Shown: positions 26,000 through 37,003 of the stretch, in pieces
Layout of the letters: each line of letters starts with the position of its first letter
How positions within the stretch are numbered: the first letter of the stretch is position 1
Assembly: GCF_900457465.1 (NCBI RefSeq)
Contig: NZ_UAUU01000011.1
Span: 1,798,001-1,862,000 of the forward strand
DNA: 64,000 bases
DNA from: Sphingobacterium multivorum
GTDB lineage: Bacteria > Bacteroidota > Bacteroidia > Sphingobacteriales > Sphingobacteriaceae
Direction of reading: 5' to 3'
Translations under genes and position numbers: made by a program
The notes under the pieces: generated by a model
Told to the model about the DNA's origin: nothing
What the model saw: only the letters and a program-made list of their open reading frames with translations
Databases searched by the model: none

Positions 26000-28368
26000 T
26001 TAAAATTTAAAACCAGAGAAGAAGCCTGGCTTTTTCCAGGTACGTTTATATTCATCAGCCAGAGGAGAGTGATCCGAATAGGAAAGCACTTCATCCAGTA
26101 AGCTGTGTGCTTTTTTCAGATTCCCAGTTTTATAGTTCACATGTGCTTCTGCCAATTTAACCGATTCGACATCATCGTCATAACCCCAATCGTGTTGGGC
26201 ATAAATACCGTTGAAAACTTTGACGTATTTATCTACTTCATTTATAGCTCCGTTTTCGGCCAAAAGTTCAATGCCGAATTTTAACCAAAGAACATAGTCA
26301 TTAGGCTCCATGATCGATTGTACCCAGTTATCATGCTTTTGGAATGTTTCCTTACCATCACTAAATTCCATAAGGTAATAATGGCTTTTAATGATGAGAT
26401 AGAGTGTCTTTGCCTTGTCGAAATTGTCGATAATAAATTCCGGTTTATTTTTAAGATATTGCTGCGCAGCGATGTTCATGGCTTTGTAGTTGCTCTTTTC
26501 ATTATATAGCTGCATCAACACATATTGAGGCTGGGCCTCGTGTGGATATTGTTTAGCCATTTGTTCGTAATAATAGATGCGTTGCGCTAACTATCCTGTT
26601 CGGTAATCTGATAGATAATATGCTCGATCCCATTCTTTGACGCTTCAAAGTCACGGTAGTGATATTCGTCTAAATTGGGATGATCAATATAGAATTTGTA
26701 AATAAACTCGAGAAGCTGTTGCGCCCGGGATTGAATGTCCGCTGTACGACCCAGTTGATATTCGACGTCGATTTGATGCATAAGCATGCGGTAACAAGGA
26801 GGAAATATGGCAGACTCCGTTTCTTCGTCTTCTTCCGAAGTAAATTCTTGCTGCGCAAGAGTGGCTTCCAACGAGATCTGATAGGTGTCAAAGTACTGTT
26901 GAAGTACTTGCTCGAGACTTACGTAATCTTCCAAGGCTGACAAGGTATCGGCTCGGGTGAAATGAAGTTCTTCAAAGTCGGAATAGCTTAATCCTTCGGT
27001 TGCGATAGCGTAACAGGTTTCCAATTCACCGGCTTCTTTATAAGCTAAAGCTAGATTATTGCAATTCATGGCCCTATTGTGACTGCCTCCAAAATAGTCA
27101 CTTTCGTATTTATTTCGTTCAAAATAGTCCTTGAAGGCGTCGTAGGCTTGACGGTAAAGTCCGAGGACGAGCAATTGTAGTGCAGACTGATCGACTGCGG
27201 TTAAGTTGTCCAGGGAGTGAATGAAATCAGATAGCATAACAGCTTCATTGTAACATTCACGGGGAAGGTCATTGAAAGTAGGGACCTGATCGTAAACTGT
27301 TCCATTGGCTTTAAAAGTGCATTCAAAAAGACGTCGCCAGGATGTTGCGTTCCATTTCCGTTCGCCTACCATAGTCAGATATGGAATAGCAGCAGCATAC
27401 TGTCCCTCGTCATAGAGATAGGCTGCCGCAAAATGGTAACCGACGTAAGAGTCAGGATAGGCGTCGATCAATTTGAGTGCATGGAGATAATAATAGTCAA
27501 GGGGGATTCCGATTTCTTCCGAGTAATTACGCTCAATGATAAGCTGATAGTAGAAGACCTCAGGGTGCTCATACCCCTCGGCAATCAATTCTTCAAATCG
27601 AGTATGCCATTTAACCAGCTCCTGATGGATATGCACGGCTGAGTTTTCCCCTTTGATGAGCTTAAGTAAAATCTGCAATGCTAGGTCGATTGCTTTGTTT
27701 TCGTAAGCAATTTCAGCAAGATCCACATAATTCATTTCATTGCTGCTGATGAAATGCTTAAAATCTGCTTTCATTAAAGCTAAAATATTGGATGTGTTGA
27801 TCTGTTTTGTACGGTCGAGCAGATATATTTTCTTTATCCAAAAGAGGGAAAAATTATGATCAGAGGTTTCTCGTTCATCCTTGAATGTTTCTTTAACGAA
27901 ATCAATACTCTCCTCCAAAGCTGGGAGCAACGCTGTATCATCCTGGAGTCCTTCGTAGATATTGGTTAAATAGTTGTGACCATATCCGGACATATTTGGG
28001 GAAGCGATTAATTTTTTTGCATATTCGATAAATAAACCTTTATTGTCTTCGGTAATATGGGATTTTGGTCGACCAATTTGCGCTAGTGTTGCTTGATTGT
28101 CTAAAACATAATTCAGTATATGATATAGAGTCGTTTCATTATTAGGTTCGATGGCCAATGCTTTTTGAAAATAGGGAATCATTTTTTCCTGAATCACATC
28201 GAAAATAGCTTCGTGGCCCTCATAAAATAGCTGATCGTGGTAGGCGATGGCGAGGTGTGTCCAAAGCGTCACATCTTGATCGTTTTGTCGTAGTTGATTT
28301 TCTCCTTCAATAATAAAGAGGTCTAGTTGTCCGCTGTAGAACAAATCATATATATTCTTTTCTTCCAT
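26000..28368 (-). CDS. Large tetratricopeptide-repeat protein, one frameshift
   Basis: 790 codons after repair. Begins MEEKNIYDLFYSGQLDLF and has no signal peptide. Repeated helix pairs with TPR spacing occur throughout (examples: VTLWTHLAIAYHDQL, FQKALAIEPNNETTLYHILN, CNNLALAYKEAGELETCYAI). The frame is lost near 26588, where GATAGTTAG gives a stop; adding one T restores DSLAQRIYYYEQMAKQYPHEAQPQY and runs on to FFSGFKF. The total length becomes an exact multiple of three. The product is very acidic and probably cytosolic. Downstream of the SH3-like secreted protein gene (47-base gap). Function unknown. Confidence 0.8.
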
Positions 28369-28415
28369 TTATTAATTCTTGTATGTATTCAGTATATTGA
28401 AATCTGTTTAAAATA

Positions 28416-29288
28416 CTATTTAGCTTTCGAAAGCTTTTCAAAGCCAATACCGTTCCATAGAAATTCTTCACTCTTTTTTGTGACCCTAAAATTTGAATTT
28501 TCCGCATTATCGTCGATAACTTCTCCCTCTTCAATGTATTTATAGATAATCTGATTATTTTTTCCGTGTTCGGAAGGGAAAAGAATCTTTTCATCATAAT
28601 AGAACACACCAGCATCACTAACCGAATATCGGCTAGGAAGATCAACCAGCTGCCGTCCCGTCCAGGCCACATAGTTATATTCAGAGGGTATGCCACAAGC
28701 TTCGCCAAGAAATTCGATGCGAATAATGTGTTTGACATTTTGCAGCCCCATTGCAGGCAGCAATTTACTTTGGGAGAAGGTTTGTTCTGAATAGGCGAAA
28801 GGGAAGGTGTGTTCAGCTAGAAAATTTCCATTTGCGTCGATAAGTTTTACCCCGGTTGAGAAATGATCCTGTTCCTGTTCGTTGATACCTTTGGTGAAAC
28901 GTTCAAAACCGTAAATATATTGCGAGCCGTCTGATGCGGTCTGTTTTCCGAGCGCTAATAGTCCAAGCCAAATAAATCCATTCTTTTTGCTGTTACCGTC
29001 GGAATAACTTATCTCATACCAAGGAGCATAGAAATTTTTTAGTGTATTTCCTTTGATGGGATTACTATTGATCGTAACGACATTTCCGACGGATAAAGAA
29101 TCTACGATTGCTGCCTTTAGACTGGGGTGAGCACGGACGTAAGCCTTGGCTGCAAAAACAGTTGCTGACTGGCCTTTTTGTATGTTCCAAACGTTGAAAT
29201 TATCGTCAAACTTTAAATTTTCCTGCGCTTTTAAGCAAAGTGGTCCGATGCTTAAAATAATTAAATAGCATCCAATTAACTTTTTCAT
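28416..29288 (-). CDS. Secreted protein with SH3-like domain
   Basis: 290 residues. Signal peptide ending CLKAQ. Residues about 45-110 resemble a bacterial SH3 domain (AKAYVRAHPSLKAAIVDSL, VGNVVTINS, WYEISYSDGN, GFIWLG). The remainder is a beta-rich unknown domain with conserved-looking GEACGIPSEYNY and AGVFYYDEKILFPSE. Might bind cell wall or sense envelope state; I do not recognise the family. Same direction and close to the TPR gene. Confidence 0.72.
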   Translation of the reverse strand: MKKLIGCYLIILSIGPLCLKAQENLKFDDNFNVWNIQKGQSATVFAAKAYVRAHPSLKAAIVDSLSVGNVVTINSNPIKGNTLKNFYAPWYEISYSDGNSKKNGFIWLGLLALGKQTASDGSQYIYGFERFTKGINEQEQDHFSTGVKLIDANGNFLAEHTFPFAYSEQTFSQSKLLPAMGLQNVKHIIRIEFLGEACGIPSEYNYVAWTGRQLVDLPSRYSVSDAGVFYYDEKILFPSEHGKNNQIIYKYIEEGEVIDDNAENSNFRVTKKSEEFLWNGIGFEKLSKAK

Positions 29289-29520
29289 TTTTCACTCTTC
29301 TTTTCTACAAAAATAGCTGAATTGGCCCATACCCCTTATCACTGGTTTCAGGTATTTTTTTGTATAGTGCCAGAAACGATATTTGATAATCCTTGAGAAT
29401 GTCATTTGCTACAAAAAATTGGATATGATGAAAAACAAAAATTATGAAAGAGAGCATTTTGAATATTTCAGGAATTGAAGAAGATTATTTATTTGCTGTG
29501 TGTCTTTTGGAAAAGACATT

Positions 29521-30408
29521 TTAGTTAATGCTGTTTTTAGGAATCCACTCCAATTCTTTACCGTTGTTTTTTCTACCAATGAAGCCTATCCCCGGCCAAG
29601 GCATATGAGATGCGAGCACAAGTGTCTGTTTTTGATAACAGCGATCAAGTATTTTTATCCGTGTATCCACAGCACGATTGAAGTCAATATCCCATTGAGT
29701 TCCCCAATGAGGCTGGGAAACTAGGATCGGTGAATGTATCAGATCGACAAGATTTGTTATTGCTCTATTGTCGGATTTTATTGTATAGATGATATGTCCT
29801 GGGGTATGCACAGCTGCTGATTCTGTATGAATGCAGGAAAATAGTTGATCGCCCGGTTCAAATAGCTGTAATTTGACCTCAATAGCAACGAGTGTTTTTC
29901 GTATTAAATCGATGCTAGCTTGAGCAATTTCTGGATTTTCGCTCTTCGAAAAATCAGGACGATCTGACATCCAGAACTCAAATTCGGGTTTAGCCATGTA
30001 GTATGTTGCGTTTGGATAATTGGGTGAACCATCGGCATCCAATATGCCACCGATATGGTCGCGATGTGCGTGCGTAATGAGAATATCTGTTATCTTATTA
30101 CAGTCAATATTCGCTAAAAGCAGACTTTCCATTAAATTTCCGGCTTTGTCGGTGTCATAATGTCCCTCACCAGTATCAATGAGTATGTATCGATTCTGTT
30201 GTTTAATCAGCATGATGATGATGGGTGCTTGGTAGATCTTTGTTGAAAGTGAAAGCCTTTGCAGTTCCATTTCGACTAGTTGAGACGGTATTTTTGGGGC
30301 AAGGGTAGGCTGTAATGTTTCTAGCGTAAAATAACCATCTGTCAGGAGTACAAGTTCGAGCGTACCGAAGGGAATTTGTAGATGACCTGTTCTTTTAAGC
30401 TGTTTCAT
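29521..30408 (-). CDS. Metallo-beta-lactamase-fold hydrolase
   Basis: About 295 residues. Zinc-site motif THAHRDHIGG (HxHxDH), upstream LIDTGEGHYD, downstream HTPGHIIY and a final metal ligand region LASHMPWPGIG. The lactonase-like layout (AHL lactonase/teichoic acid-type MBL) is shared with the gene at 40.5-41.3 kb. Substrate unknown. ATG at 30408 preferred over the TTG at 30426; a near-consensus -7 box (CAACTTTG) ends 5 bases before it. Confidence 0.85.
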   Translation of the reverse strand: MKQLKRTGHLQIPFGTLELVLLTDGYFTLETLQPTLAPKIPSQLVEMELQRLSLSTKIYQAPIIIMLIKQQNRYILIDTGEGHYDTDKAGNLMESLLLANIDCNKITDILITHAHRDHIGGILDADGSPNYPNATYYMAKPEFEFWMSDRPDFSKSENPEIAQASIDLIRKTLVAIEVKLQLFEPGDQLFSCIHTESAAVHTPGHIIYTIKSDNRAITNLVDLIHSPILVSQPHWGTQWDIDFNRAVDTRIKILDRCYQKQTLVLASHMPWPGIGFIGRKNNGKELEWIPKNSIN

Positions 30409-30629
30409 ATTGCCAAAGTTGGACAAATTGCTTTTAACAATCTAATAGCGTTATGAAAATCAAACACAATGTAATAAATCGATAAAATATTTGCAATACT
30501 TATTGGGGCCTAAAGACTGTACAACGATGTTCAGGAATGCAATTTTATGGGCCGGAGTTAAATAAAGAATGTCAAATAGCAACGGTAGGCGAGATGGCTA
30601 TTTGGTGCTGCCTTGGCGCCAGAAACAAA

Positions 30630-30663
30630 AAAAGCGCTTTCTGATACCTCTGAAAGCGCTTTT
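30630..30663 (-). terminator. Terminator of tRNA-Ser
   Basis: AAAAGCGCTTTC / GAAAGCGCTTTT, perfect 12-bp stem, 10-base loop, T run; 6 bases beyond the tRNA 3' end. Confidence 0.9.
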
Positions 30664-30668
30664 GTCTG

Positions 30669-30755
30669 CGGAAGAGGCGGGATTCGAACCCGCGGTACCG
30701 TTTCCAGTACGACAGTTTAGCAAACTGTTCCTTTCGGCCACTCAGGCACCCTTCC
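30669..30755 (-). tRNA. tRNA-Ser(GCU)
   Basis: Type II tRNA of 87 bases. Acceptor GGAAGGG pairs with CTCTTCC with one G-U, discriminator G. D-arm GCCTGAGTGGCCGAAAGG, anticodon loop TTGCTAA inside stem ACAGT/ACTGT giving anticodon GCU, a long variable arm (CGTACTGGAAACGGTACCG) and T-arm GCGGGTTCGAATCCCGC. Reads AGC and AGU serine codons. CCA is not encoded. Confidence 0.97.
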
Positions 30756-30769
30756 TCGTTTTGACATTG

Positions 30770-30800
30770 CAAACATAAGGCAATTATTTGATTCTGCAAA
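30770..30800 (-). promoter_or_regulatory. Promoter of tRNA-Ser
   Basis: Minus strand TTTG-n19-TATGTTTG, an exact consensus match, ending 14 bases before the tRNA 5' end. Confidence 0.8.
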
Positions 30801-30882
30801 GTCTAAATAATAAAAAAAATGCAAAAAAAATGTAACGTTGCAATAAGCGTTTGAAATTCAATTTGTTGTTTGACAATTAAAA

Positions 30883-33001
30883 TTACATTGTTTTTTTGCT
30901 TAAATCGTAATCTACCCGAACATGGTAGATGCTTTTGAGCATTGCCTTAAAAATAACTGCCGATTCAGTGATATCTTTTAGCGTAATGTTACTATTATTG
31001 AACTGTCCCCGCATCAATTTATGTTCAATAATCTTATCGACAAGATTATTGATAGACTCTTCCGATGGTTCTTTTAACGCACGGGATGCGGCTTCGACCG
31101 AATCTGCCATCATGAGTACGGCTGTTTCCTTTGAAAAAGGAATAGGGCCGGGGTAGGTAAATAAAGACTCATCCACCAGTTTGTCGGGATTGTTCTTGAC
31201 AAAAACGTTATAAAAATAGTCAACACGCGTCGTTCCGTGGTGTGTGCGGATAAAATCAAGGATCACGTCGGGCAATTGATGTTTTTTTGGCAATATCGAC
31301 CCCTTTGATGACATGTGATATAATAATCTGCGCACTTTGTTCCGGTGAAAGCTCGTCATGCGGATTTTTTTCTGTCTTCTGATTCTCGATGAAAAATTGA
31401 GGGTTTGTCAATTTTCCGATATCGTGGTATAGGGCTCCGGCGCGGACCAACAGTGGATTCCCGCCGATTTTGTAGATAGCGGCTTCCGCTAGATTAGCCA
31501 CCTGTAGGGAGTGCTGAAAGGTTCCCGGAGCTTTAAAAGAAAGTTCCCGCAATAATTTGGAATTACTATTGGTAAGTTCCATGAGTGTGAGATCAGAGAC
31601 AATACCAAACAACTTTTCGAATGCATAGATCATCGGATAAGCCAATAAGGTGATCATTACGCTTACGAAAAAGGGAAGAAGGTCAGACCAGTAAATGGTG
31701 TCTATTGATCCGTTTCTTGTGACGACCAAGCCGATATAAGCAATCCAATAGGTACCGAGGATGATAGCCGAGGAAATGAACAGCTGCTCCCGTTTGACCA
31801 ATGTTTTAATACTATAGATTGCGACGATTCCCGCCATAAATTGCAGGAAGACAAACTCAAAACTATTTGGTACAAAAAGACCCGCCAGCAGTACCATCAA
31901 CAGATGGATGTTGAGTGCAACCCGTGTATCAAAAAGAATACGGATTATAATAGGGACAGCACAAAACGGCATATAGTAGAGATTCGGTATCTTGATTTTA
32001 ATGGCCCAGGATAGGACGCCGAGCATACCTATAATGACAATCATGATAATGACCAGCAATCTATTGTTGAAATAGATGTCCTTGCGGAAAAGAAAAAGGA
32101 AAACCATTAGAATTGAAAGGGCGAGCGAGATGATTAGAAATTGCCCTAATGTCACATAATTTTGATTACCACTGATCTTGCCTTCATCTTCGTATACCTT
32201 CCGGAGCGATTCGAGTTTCTGGTAAGTTTCATTGGAAATTATTTTTTCTTTTTCGGCGATCAGTTCGCCTTTTTGGACTACACCCCGTGTCGCTGAAATA
32301 TTAGCAATGGCATTCTGTTCCAAGGCCTCCGTCTGCTGGTCGTTATAAATATAGTTAATGGTAATATAGTTTTTTAAAGTCTCCTCGAGCCAGCTCTTTT
32401 GTTTTATTTTGGTCAATTTGGGCATGATCTCATCCATGTAACCATAGGAGCTTTCGATGGTGTAACAGTCGGCCGTGTTTTTTTGACTGGCAACTTTGTC
32501 CTGGATCAGTGTGAAATTGTAATGCTTGGAAGCTGGAGATTTGTCATTGCTGCGGTTCTGAAACCGATTGTTCAATGAAAGGATGCCTTTACCATAGAGA
32601 TGGCTTAAGATGGCATTGCCGGCATTTCTATAATCCGCAATATTCTCATGTGTTGTATCCAGCTTGCTGCTTTGCCATTTTTCGGCCAAATCGGTATTGA
32701 ACTGATCAATTTGCTCTTTGCTTGTCGTCGTATTGGCATTATAAATCGGTTGAATCGTGTTCAAGATACTTTTCTTGTCCGCATTCAATTCTTCCTGCGT
32801 TTTTAATATGGCAAAATTATAAGGTGATATCAGATTCTCATGATTCCATACTTTTCCCTTTTGGAATTCATAGCGAAAACGAGGCTGTTTGGGAAGGAAT
32901 ATACAGATCAGAATAATAGTGATAAGTATTAATCCAATTTTTCGGACGAGGTTCTCCGTTGTATTTAATTCTCTTTTGTACTTTATTTTTAGTCTTCCCA
33001 C
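30883..33001 (-). CDS. PgpH/YqfF-type 7TM HD phosphodiesterase, one frameshift
   Basis: 705 residues after repair. N-terminal TM helix, an extracytoplasmic 7TMR-HDED domain (about 50-270), seven TM helices (about 285-480) and a cytosolic HD domain with GTFQHSLQVANLAEAA, ALYHDIGKLTNP and, later, ILDFIRTHHGTTRVDYFY. This architecture is that of PgpH, which hydrolyses the second messenger c-di-AMP. The frame breaks in a run of seven T (31282-31288); removing one joins GVDIAKK to HQLPDVILDF. Start is GTG at 33001. No c-di-AMP cyclase gene is in the window. Confidence 0.9.
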
Positions 33002-33129
33002 TGTGAGCTATATTTTTAATATAATGTTAATATACAAATGTAGTTATAATTTATTTTCTGCAGCTTCTGCCAATTGTCGTTTGTAGGTATTAAATCGGGT
33101 AAATGCTGTGATGAACAAAAAATACTTGT

Positions 33130-33137
33130 TATCTTTG
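33130..33137 (+). promoter_or_regulatory. -7 element of rpe
   Basis: TATCTTTG, perfect TAnnTTTG, 15 bases before the chosen ATG. It overlaps the longer in-frame extension and so supports the downstream start. Confidence 0.5.
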
Positions 33138-33152
33138 CAAAAAAAATACAAC

Positions 33153-33851
33153 ATGTCAACAAAATCACATCTAATTGCACCATCCGTTCTTGCTGCAGAC
33201 TTTGCAAAATTATACGATGATATTATCATGGTAAACAACAGTGAGGCAGATTGGTTTCATATTGATATTATGGACGGGGTTTTCGTTCCAAATATCTCTT
33301 TTGGATTTCCAGTTATGCAGGCTATTGCAAAACATGCTGCTAAACCTTTGGATGTACATTTGATGATTGTTGACCCCGATCGTTATCTGCAAGTATGTAA
33401 AGATTCGGGTGCTGAGATCATTACAGTGCACTACGAAGCATGTACACATTTGCATCGTACAATAGCTGCTATAAAAGAATTGGGATGTAAAGCTGGTGTC
33501 GCATTGAATCCACATACACCGGTTGCTCTATTAAAAGATGTTCTTGCAGATTTAGACTTGGTGTGTATCATGTCTGTTAATCCAGGGTTCGGTGGTCAGA
33601 AATTTATTCCGAATACCTACGCCAAGGTGCAGGAACTAAGGACGATGGCACAGGGCGTGAATAATGGACTGCTGATTGAAATCGATGGAGGAGTAACGAC
33701 TGCGAATGCAGCACAGTTATTGAAAGCGGGAGCAGATGTGCTGGTGGCAGGTTCATTTGTCTTCAACGCGACAGATCCTTTGGAAACTGTGAAAGCATTA
33801 AAAGACATTGATATAACTGTAGAAAGTATATTAAAGGAAAAGGTGATTTGA
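33153..33851 (+). CDS. rpe: Ribulose-phosphate 3-epimerase
   Basis: Interconverts ribulose 5-phosphate and xylulose 5-phosphate in the pentose phosphate pathway. TIM barrel of about 232 residues: LIAPSVLAADFAKL, the metal-binding WFHIDIMDGVFVPN, LDVHLMIVDPDRY, VNPGFGGQKFIP and EIDGGVTTANA, with VLVAGSFVF near the end. Start at MSTKSHLIAPS (33153) because homologues begin here and because a -7 box lies just upstream. Divergent from pgpH; ends in a terminator that overlaps its stop. Confidence 0.96.
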   Translation: MSTKSHLIAPSVLAADFAKLYDDIIMVNNSEADWFHIDIMDGVFVPNISFGFPVMQAIAKHAAKPLDVHLMIVDPDRYLQVCKDSGAEIITVHYEACTHLHRTIAAIKELGCKAGVALNPHTPVALLKDVLADLDLVCIMSVNPGFGGQKFIPNTYAKVQELRTMAQGVNNGLLIEIDGGVTTANAAQLLKAGADVLVAGSFVFNATDPLETVKALKDIDITVESILKEKVI

Positions 33852-33875
33852 TAATATAAATCACCTTTTTTTTTG
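33838..33875 (+). terminator. Terminator of rpe
   Basis: AAAAGGTGATTT / AAATCACCTTTT, perfect 12-bp stem, then more T. The left arm includes the rpe stop codon region. Confidence 0.88.
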
Positions 33876-34191
33876 AAAGAAATAAATGCAAAATAGTGGA
33901 TTGCAAAGAAAGATGGCGGGATTGCATAAGTTCTGTTTAGAACAATTCCAAATTGATTTAAATAAATGGAATGCATGCGTTTAAAGTTGGATTTTCACTA
34001 TTTTTGTAATTAGTCATACAAGTTGATTTACGACAAATGAATCAACTTCAAAACATGAAGTGGAAGGGTTAATTTGTGATTTGTTAGGGGGACCCGATAG
34101 ATGGCGTATTAGCTTAATTATATAACAGACATGGTGGCGTAGAAAGATAATGTGTTTTTATGCTGCCCATAAAATAGAAAGATAGATATCT
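33876..34191. other. Leader region of acnB
   Basis: Roughly 315 bases without a gene. A TATTTTTG box at 34000-34007 could be the acnB -7 element, which would give a leader of about 180 bases; no TTTG at the right -33 distance is seen. No iron-responsive or other known leader structure recognised. Confidence 0.4.
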
Positions 34192-36954
34192 ATGAGTATT
34201 TACAACGATTACGTACAAGAGGTTGTAGAACGAGAAGGCCAAGGATTACATCCTAAGCCTATTGATGGAGCAGAATTACTAAGTGAGGTAATTGCTCAGA
34301 TTAAAGATTTAAACAATGAAAATAGAGCTGAATCTTTAAGATTGTTTATTTACAACACGTTGCCGGGTACTACGCCTGCAGCGGGTGTTAAAGCACAATT
34401 TCTGAAGGAAATTATTTTGGGTCAATCAGTTGTTGCTGAAATTACACCTGATTTTGCTTTTGAATTGTTGTCACATATGAAGGGTGGTCCTTCGATCAGG
34501 GTCTTATTGGACCTGGCTTTGGGCACAGACCTAGCTATTGCAAAACAGGCGGCTGAGGTTCTTAAAACACAAGTTTTCTTATACGACGCAGATACTGCTC
34601 GTTTGAAAGAAGCTTTTGAGCAAGGCAATGAAGTTGCGAAAGATATTTTAGAAAGCTATGCAAAAGCAGAGTTTTTTACGAAACTGCCTGAGGTTGCTGA
34701 GGAAATTCAAGTGGTTACTTTTATCGCTGGTGAAGGTGATATCTCGACAGATTTATTGTCGCCAGGTAACCAGGCACACTCGCGTTCAGATCGTGAATTA
34801 CATGGAAAATGTATGATCACACCTGAAGCACAGCAACAGATCGTTGAATTACAGGCGCAACACCCTGGTAAAAGCGTTATGTTAATTGCTGAGAAAGGAA
34901 CAATGGGAGTGGGGTCATCTCGTATGTCGGGTGTAAACAACGTTGCACTATGGACCGGTAAACAAGCGAGCCCTTACGTTCCTTTTGTCAACATTGCACC
35001 AATTGTTGGTGGTACGAATGGTATCTCCCCAATTTTCTTGACAACAGTGGACGTAACCGGAGGTATCGGTATAGACCTTAAAAACTGGGTGAAGAAAGTG
35101 GATGAAAATGGTAACGTAATCCGTAATGAGAAAAACGAGCCAATTCTTGAAGAAGCTTATTCTGTTGCTACAGGTACTGTCTTAACAATTAATACCAAGA
35201 CTAAAAAATTATATAACGGCGAGCAGGAGCTAATCGATATTTCGAAAGCTTTGACTCCTCAAAAAATGGAATTTATTAAAGCAGGTGGTTCTTATGCTAT
35301 TGTCTTTGGTAAAAAGATCCAAACTTTTGCAGCGGAAACTTTAGGTATTCAAGCGCCAGCAGTATTTGCCCCTTCAAAAGAAATTACAATTGAAGGCCAG
35401 GGTCTAACGGCAGTGGAGAAAATCTTCAATAAAAATGCGGTAGGTGTAACGCCAGGTAAGGTATTACATGCTGGTTCTGACGTGCGTGTGAAGGTGAATA
35501 TCGTTGGCTCGCAAGATACGACAGGTTTGATGACTGCGCAGGAGTTAGAGGCGATGGCTGCTACAGTAATTTCGCCTACAGTAGACGGGGCTTATCAATC
35601 AGGTTGTCATACTGCATCGGTATGGGATAAAAAAGCACAAGCCAATATTCCTAAATTGATGAAATTTATGAATGATTTTGGATTGATCACAGCACGCGAC
35701 CCTCAAGGGGTGTATCATTCGATGACGGACGTTATTCATAAGGTATTAAATGATATTACCATCGATGAGTGGGCAATCATTATCGGAGGTGATTCACATA
35801 CCCGTATGTCTAAGGGTGTTGCTTTTGGTGCTGACTCCGGTACGGTGGCGCTAGCTTTAGCGACAGGTGAAGCTTCTATGCCAATTCCTGAATCGGTCAA
35901 AGTTACGTTTAAAGGCAGTATGAAAGAACACATGGATTTCCGTGATGTGGTTCATGCGACACAAGCGCAGATGTTGCAACAGTTTGCTGGTGAAAATGTG
36001 TTCCAAGGTCGAATTATTGAGGTTCATATCGGTACGCTTTTAGCGGATCAGGCATTTACTTTTACAGACTGGACTGCAGAAATGAAAGCGAAAGCTTCTA
36101 TTTGTATTTCACAGGATAATACGCTGATCGAATCATTGGAAATCGCTAAAAACCGTATCCAGATTATGATTGATAAAGGCATGGAAAACAAAAACAATGT
36201 TTTGCAGGGCTTAATTGACAAAGCGAACAAACGTATTGAGGAAATTAAATCTGGTGCTAAGCCTGCTTTAACTCCGGACACCAATGCGAAGTATTACGCT
36301 GAAGTTGTTATTGATCTGGATATTATCGAAGAACCGATGATCGCCGACCCGGATGTGAATAATGCAGATGTTTCGAAACGTTATACACACGATACAATTC
36401 GCGATCTTTCTTACTACGGTGGAAACAAAAAGGTGGATTTAGGTTTCGTCGGTTCTTGTATGGTTCACAAAGACGATTTGAAGATCGTATCGAAGATGTT
36501 GAAAAACATTGAACAGCAAAAAGGTGTTGTTACGTTTGAAGCGCCTTTGGTCGTTGCAGCGCCAACATACAATATCATTGATGAGCTAAAAGCGGAAGGC
36601 GATTGGGAATTTTTACAAAAGTACTCTGGATTTGAATTTAGCGATGCTTTACCAAAAAGTACTGCGCGTACTGAATACGAGAATATTATGTATTTGGAGC
36701 GTCCTGGTTGTAACCTTTGTATGGGTAACCAGGAGAAAGCAGCTAAAGGTGACACGGTAATGGCTACGTCAACCCGTTTATTCCAAGGACGTGTCGTTGA
36801 AGACAGAGATGGTAAAAAAGGGGAGTCTTTATTAGCATCAACTCCGGTTGTTGTTCTTTCAGCGATTTTGGGCCGGATTCCGAATATTGAAGAATATAAA
36901 GCTGCTGTGGAAGGCATTAACTTAACGAAGTTTGCGCCTATTCCAACAAAATAA
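34192..36954 (+). CDS. acnB: Aconitate hydratase B
   Basis: 920 residues. AcnB type: N-terminal HEAT-like domain (1-160, with RVLLDLALG), the swivel domain ahead of the catalytic core (VMLIAEKGTMGVGSSRMSGVNN, unique to AcnB), then the cluster-bearing core with VGSCMVHKDD and PGCNLCMGNQEKA supplying the three Cys ligands for the [4Fe-4S] cluster. Catalyses citrate-isocitrate interconversion; AcnB also works as 2-methylisocitrate dehydratase. Frame intact. Followed 49 bases later by a second, unrelated-type aconitase. Confidence 0.97.
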   Translation: MSIYNDYVQEVVEREGQGLHPKPIDGAELLSEVIAQIKDLNNENRAESLRLFIYNTLPGTTPAAGVKAQFLKEIILGQSVVAEITPDFAFELLSHMKGGPSIRVLLDLALGTDLAIAKQAAEVLKTQVFLYDADTARLKEAFEQGNEVAKDILESYAKAEFFTKLPEVAEEIQVVTFIAGEGDISTDLLSPGNQAHSRSDRELHGKCMITPEAQQQIVELQAQHPGKSVMLIAEKGTMGVGSSRMSGVNNVALWTGKQASPYVPFVNIAPIVGGTNGISPIFLTTVDVTGGIGIDLKNWVKKVDENGNVIRNEKNEPILEEAYSVATGTVLTINTKTKKLYNGEQELIDISKALTPQKMEFIKAGGSYAIVFGKKIQTFAAETLGIQAPAVFAPSKEITIEGQGLTAVEKIFNKNAVGVTPGKVLHAGSDVRVKVNIVGSQDTTGLMTAQELEAMAATVISPTVDGAYQSGCHTASVWDKKAQANIPKLMKFMNDFGLITARDPQGVYHSMTDVIHKVLNDITIDEWAIIIGGDSHTRMSKGVAFGADSGTVALALATGEASMPIPESVKVTFKGSMKEHMDFRDVVHATQAQMLQQFAGENVFQGRIIEVHIGTLLADQAFTFTDWTAEMKAKASICISQDNTLIESLEIAKNRIQIMIDKGMENKNNVLQGLIDKANKRIEEIKSGAKPALTPDTNAKYYAEVVIDLDIIEEPMIADPDVNNADVSKRYTHDTIRDLSYYGGNKKVDLGFVGSCMVHKDDLKIVSKMLKNIEQQKGVVTFEAPLVVAAPTYNIIDELKAEGDWEFLQKYSGFEFSDALPKSTARTEYENIMYLERPGCNLCMGNQEKAAKGDTVMATSTRLFQGRVVEDRDGKKGESLLASTPVVVLSAILGRIPNIEEYKAAVEGINLTKFAPIPTK

Positions 36955-37003
36955 TTAGTGATAGGGTTTAGTAACTTAATTAAACAACATAAATTAGAGA
37001 GAT

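Noticed and set aside
25846..26101. Overlapping frames of about 80 codons on both strands before the Cys/His-rich gene
   Set aside because: Low-complexity Lys/Phe content, no start context, and they overlap the end of the TPR gene.
29427..29524. Short frame MKESILNISGIEEDYLF on the plus strand
   Set aside because: Only 26 residues, no homologue known, no promoter or terminator that fits.
30569..30799. Open frames on both strands over the tRNA-Ser gene
   Set aside because: They are shadows of the tRNA and its terminator; no protein features.
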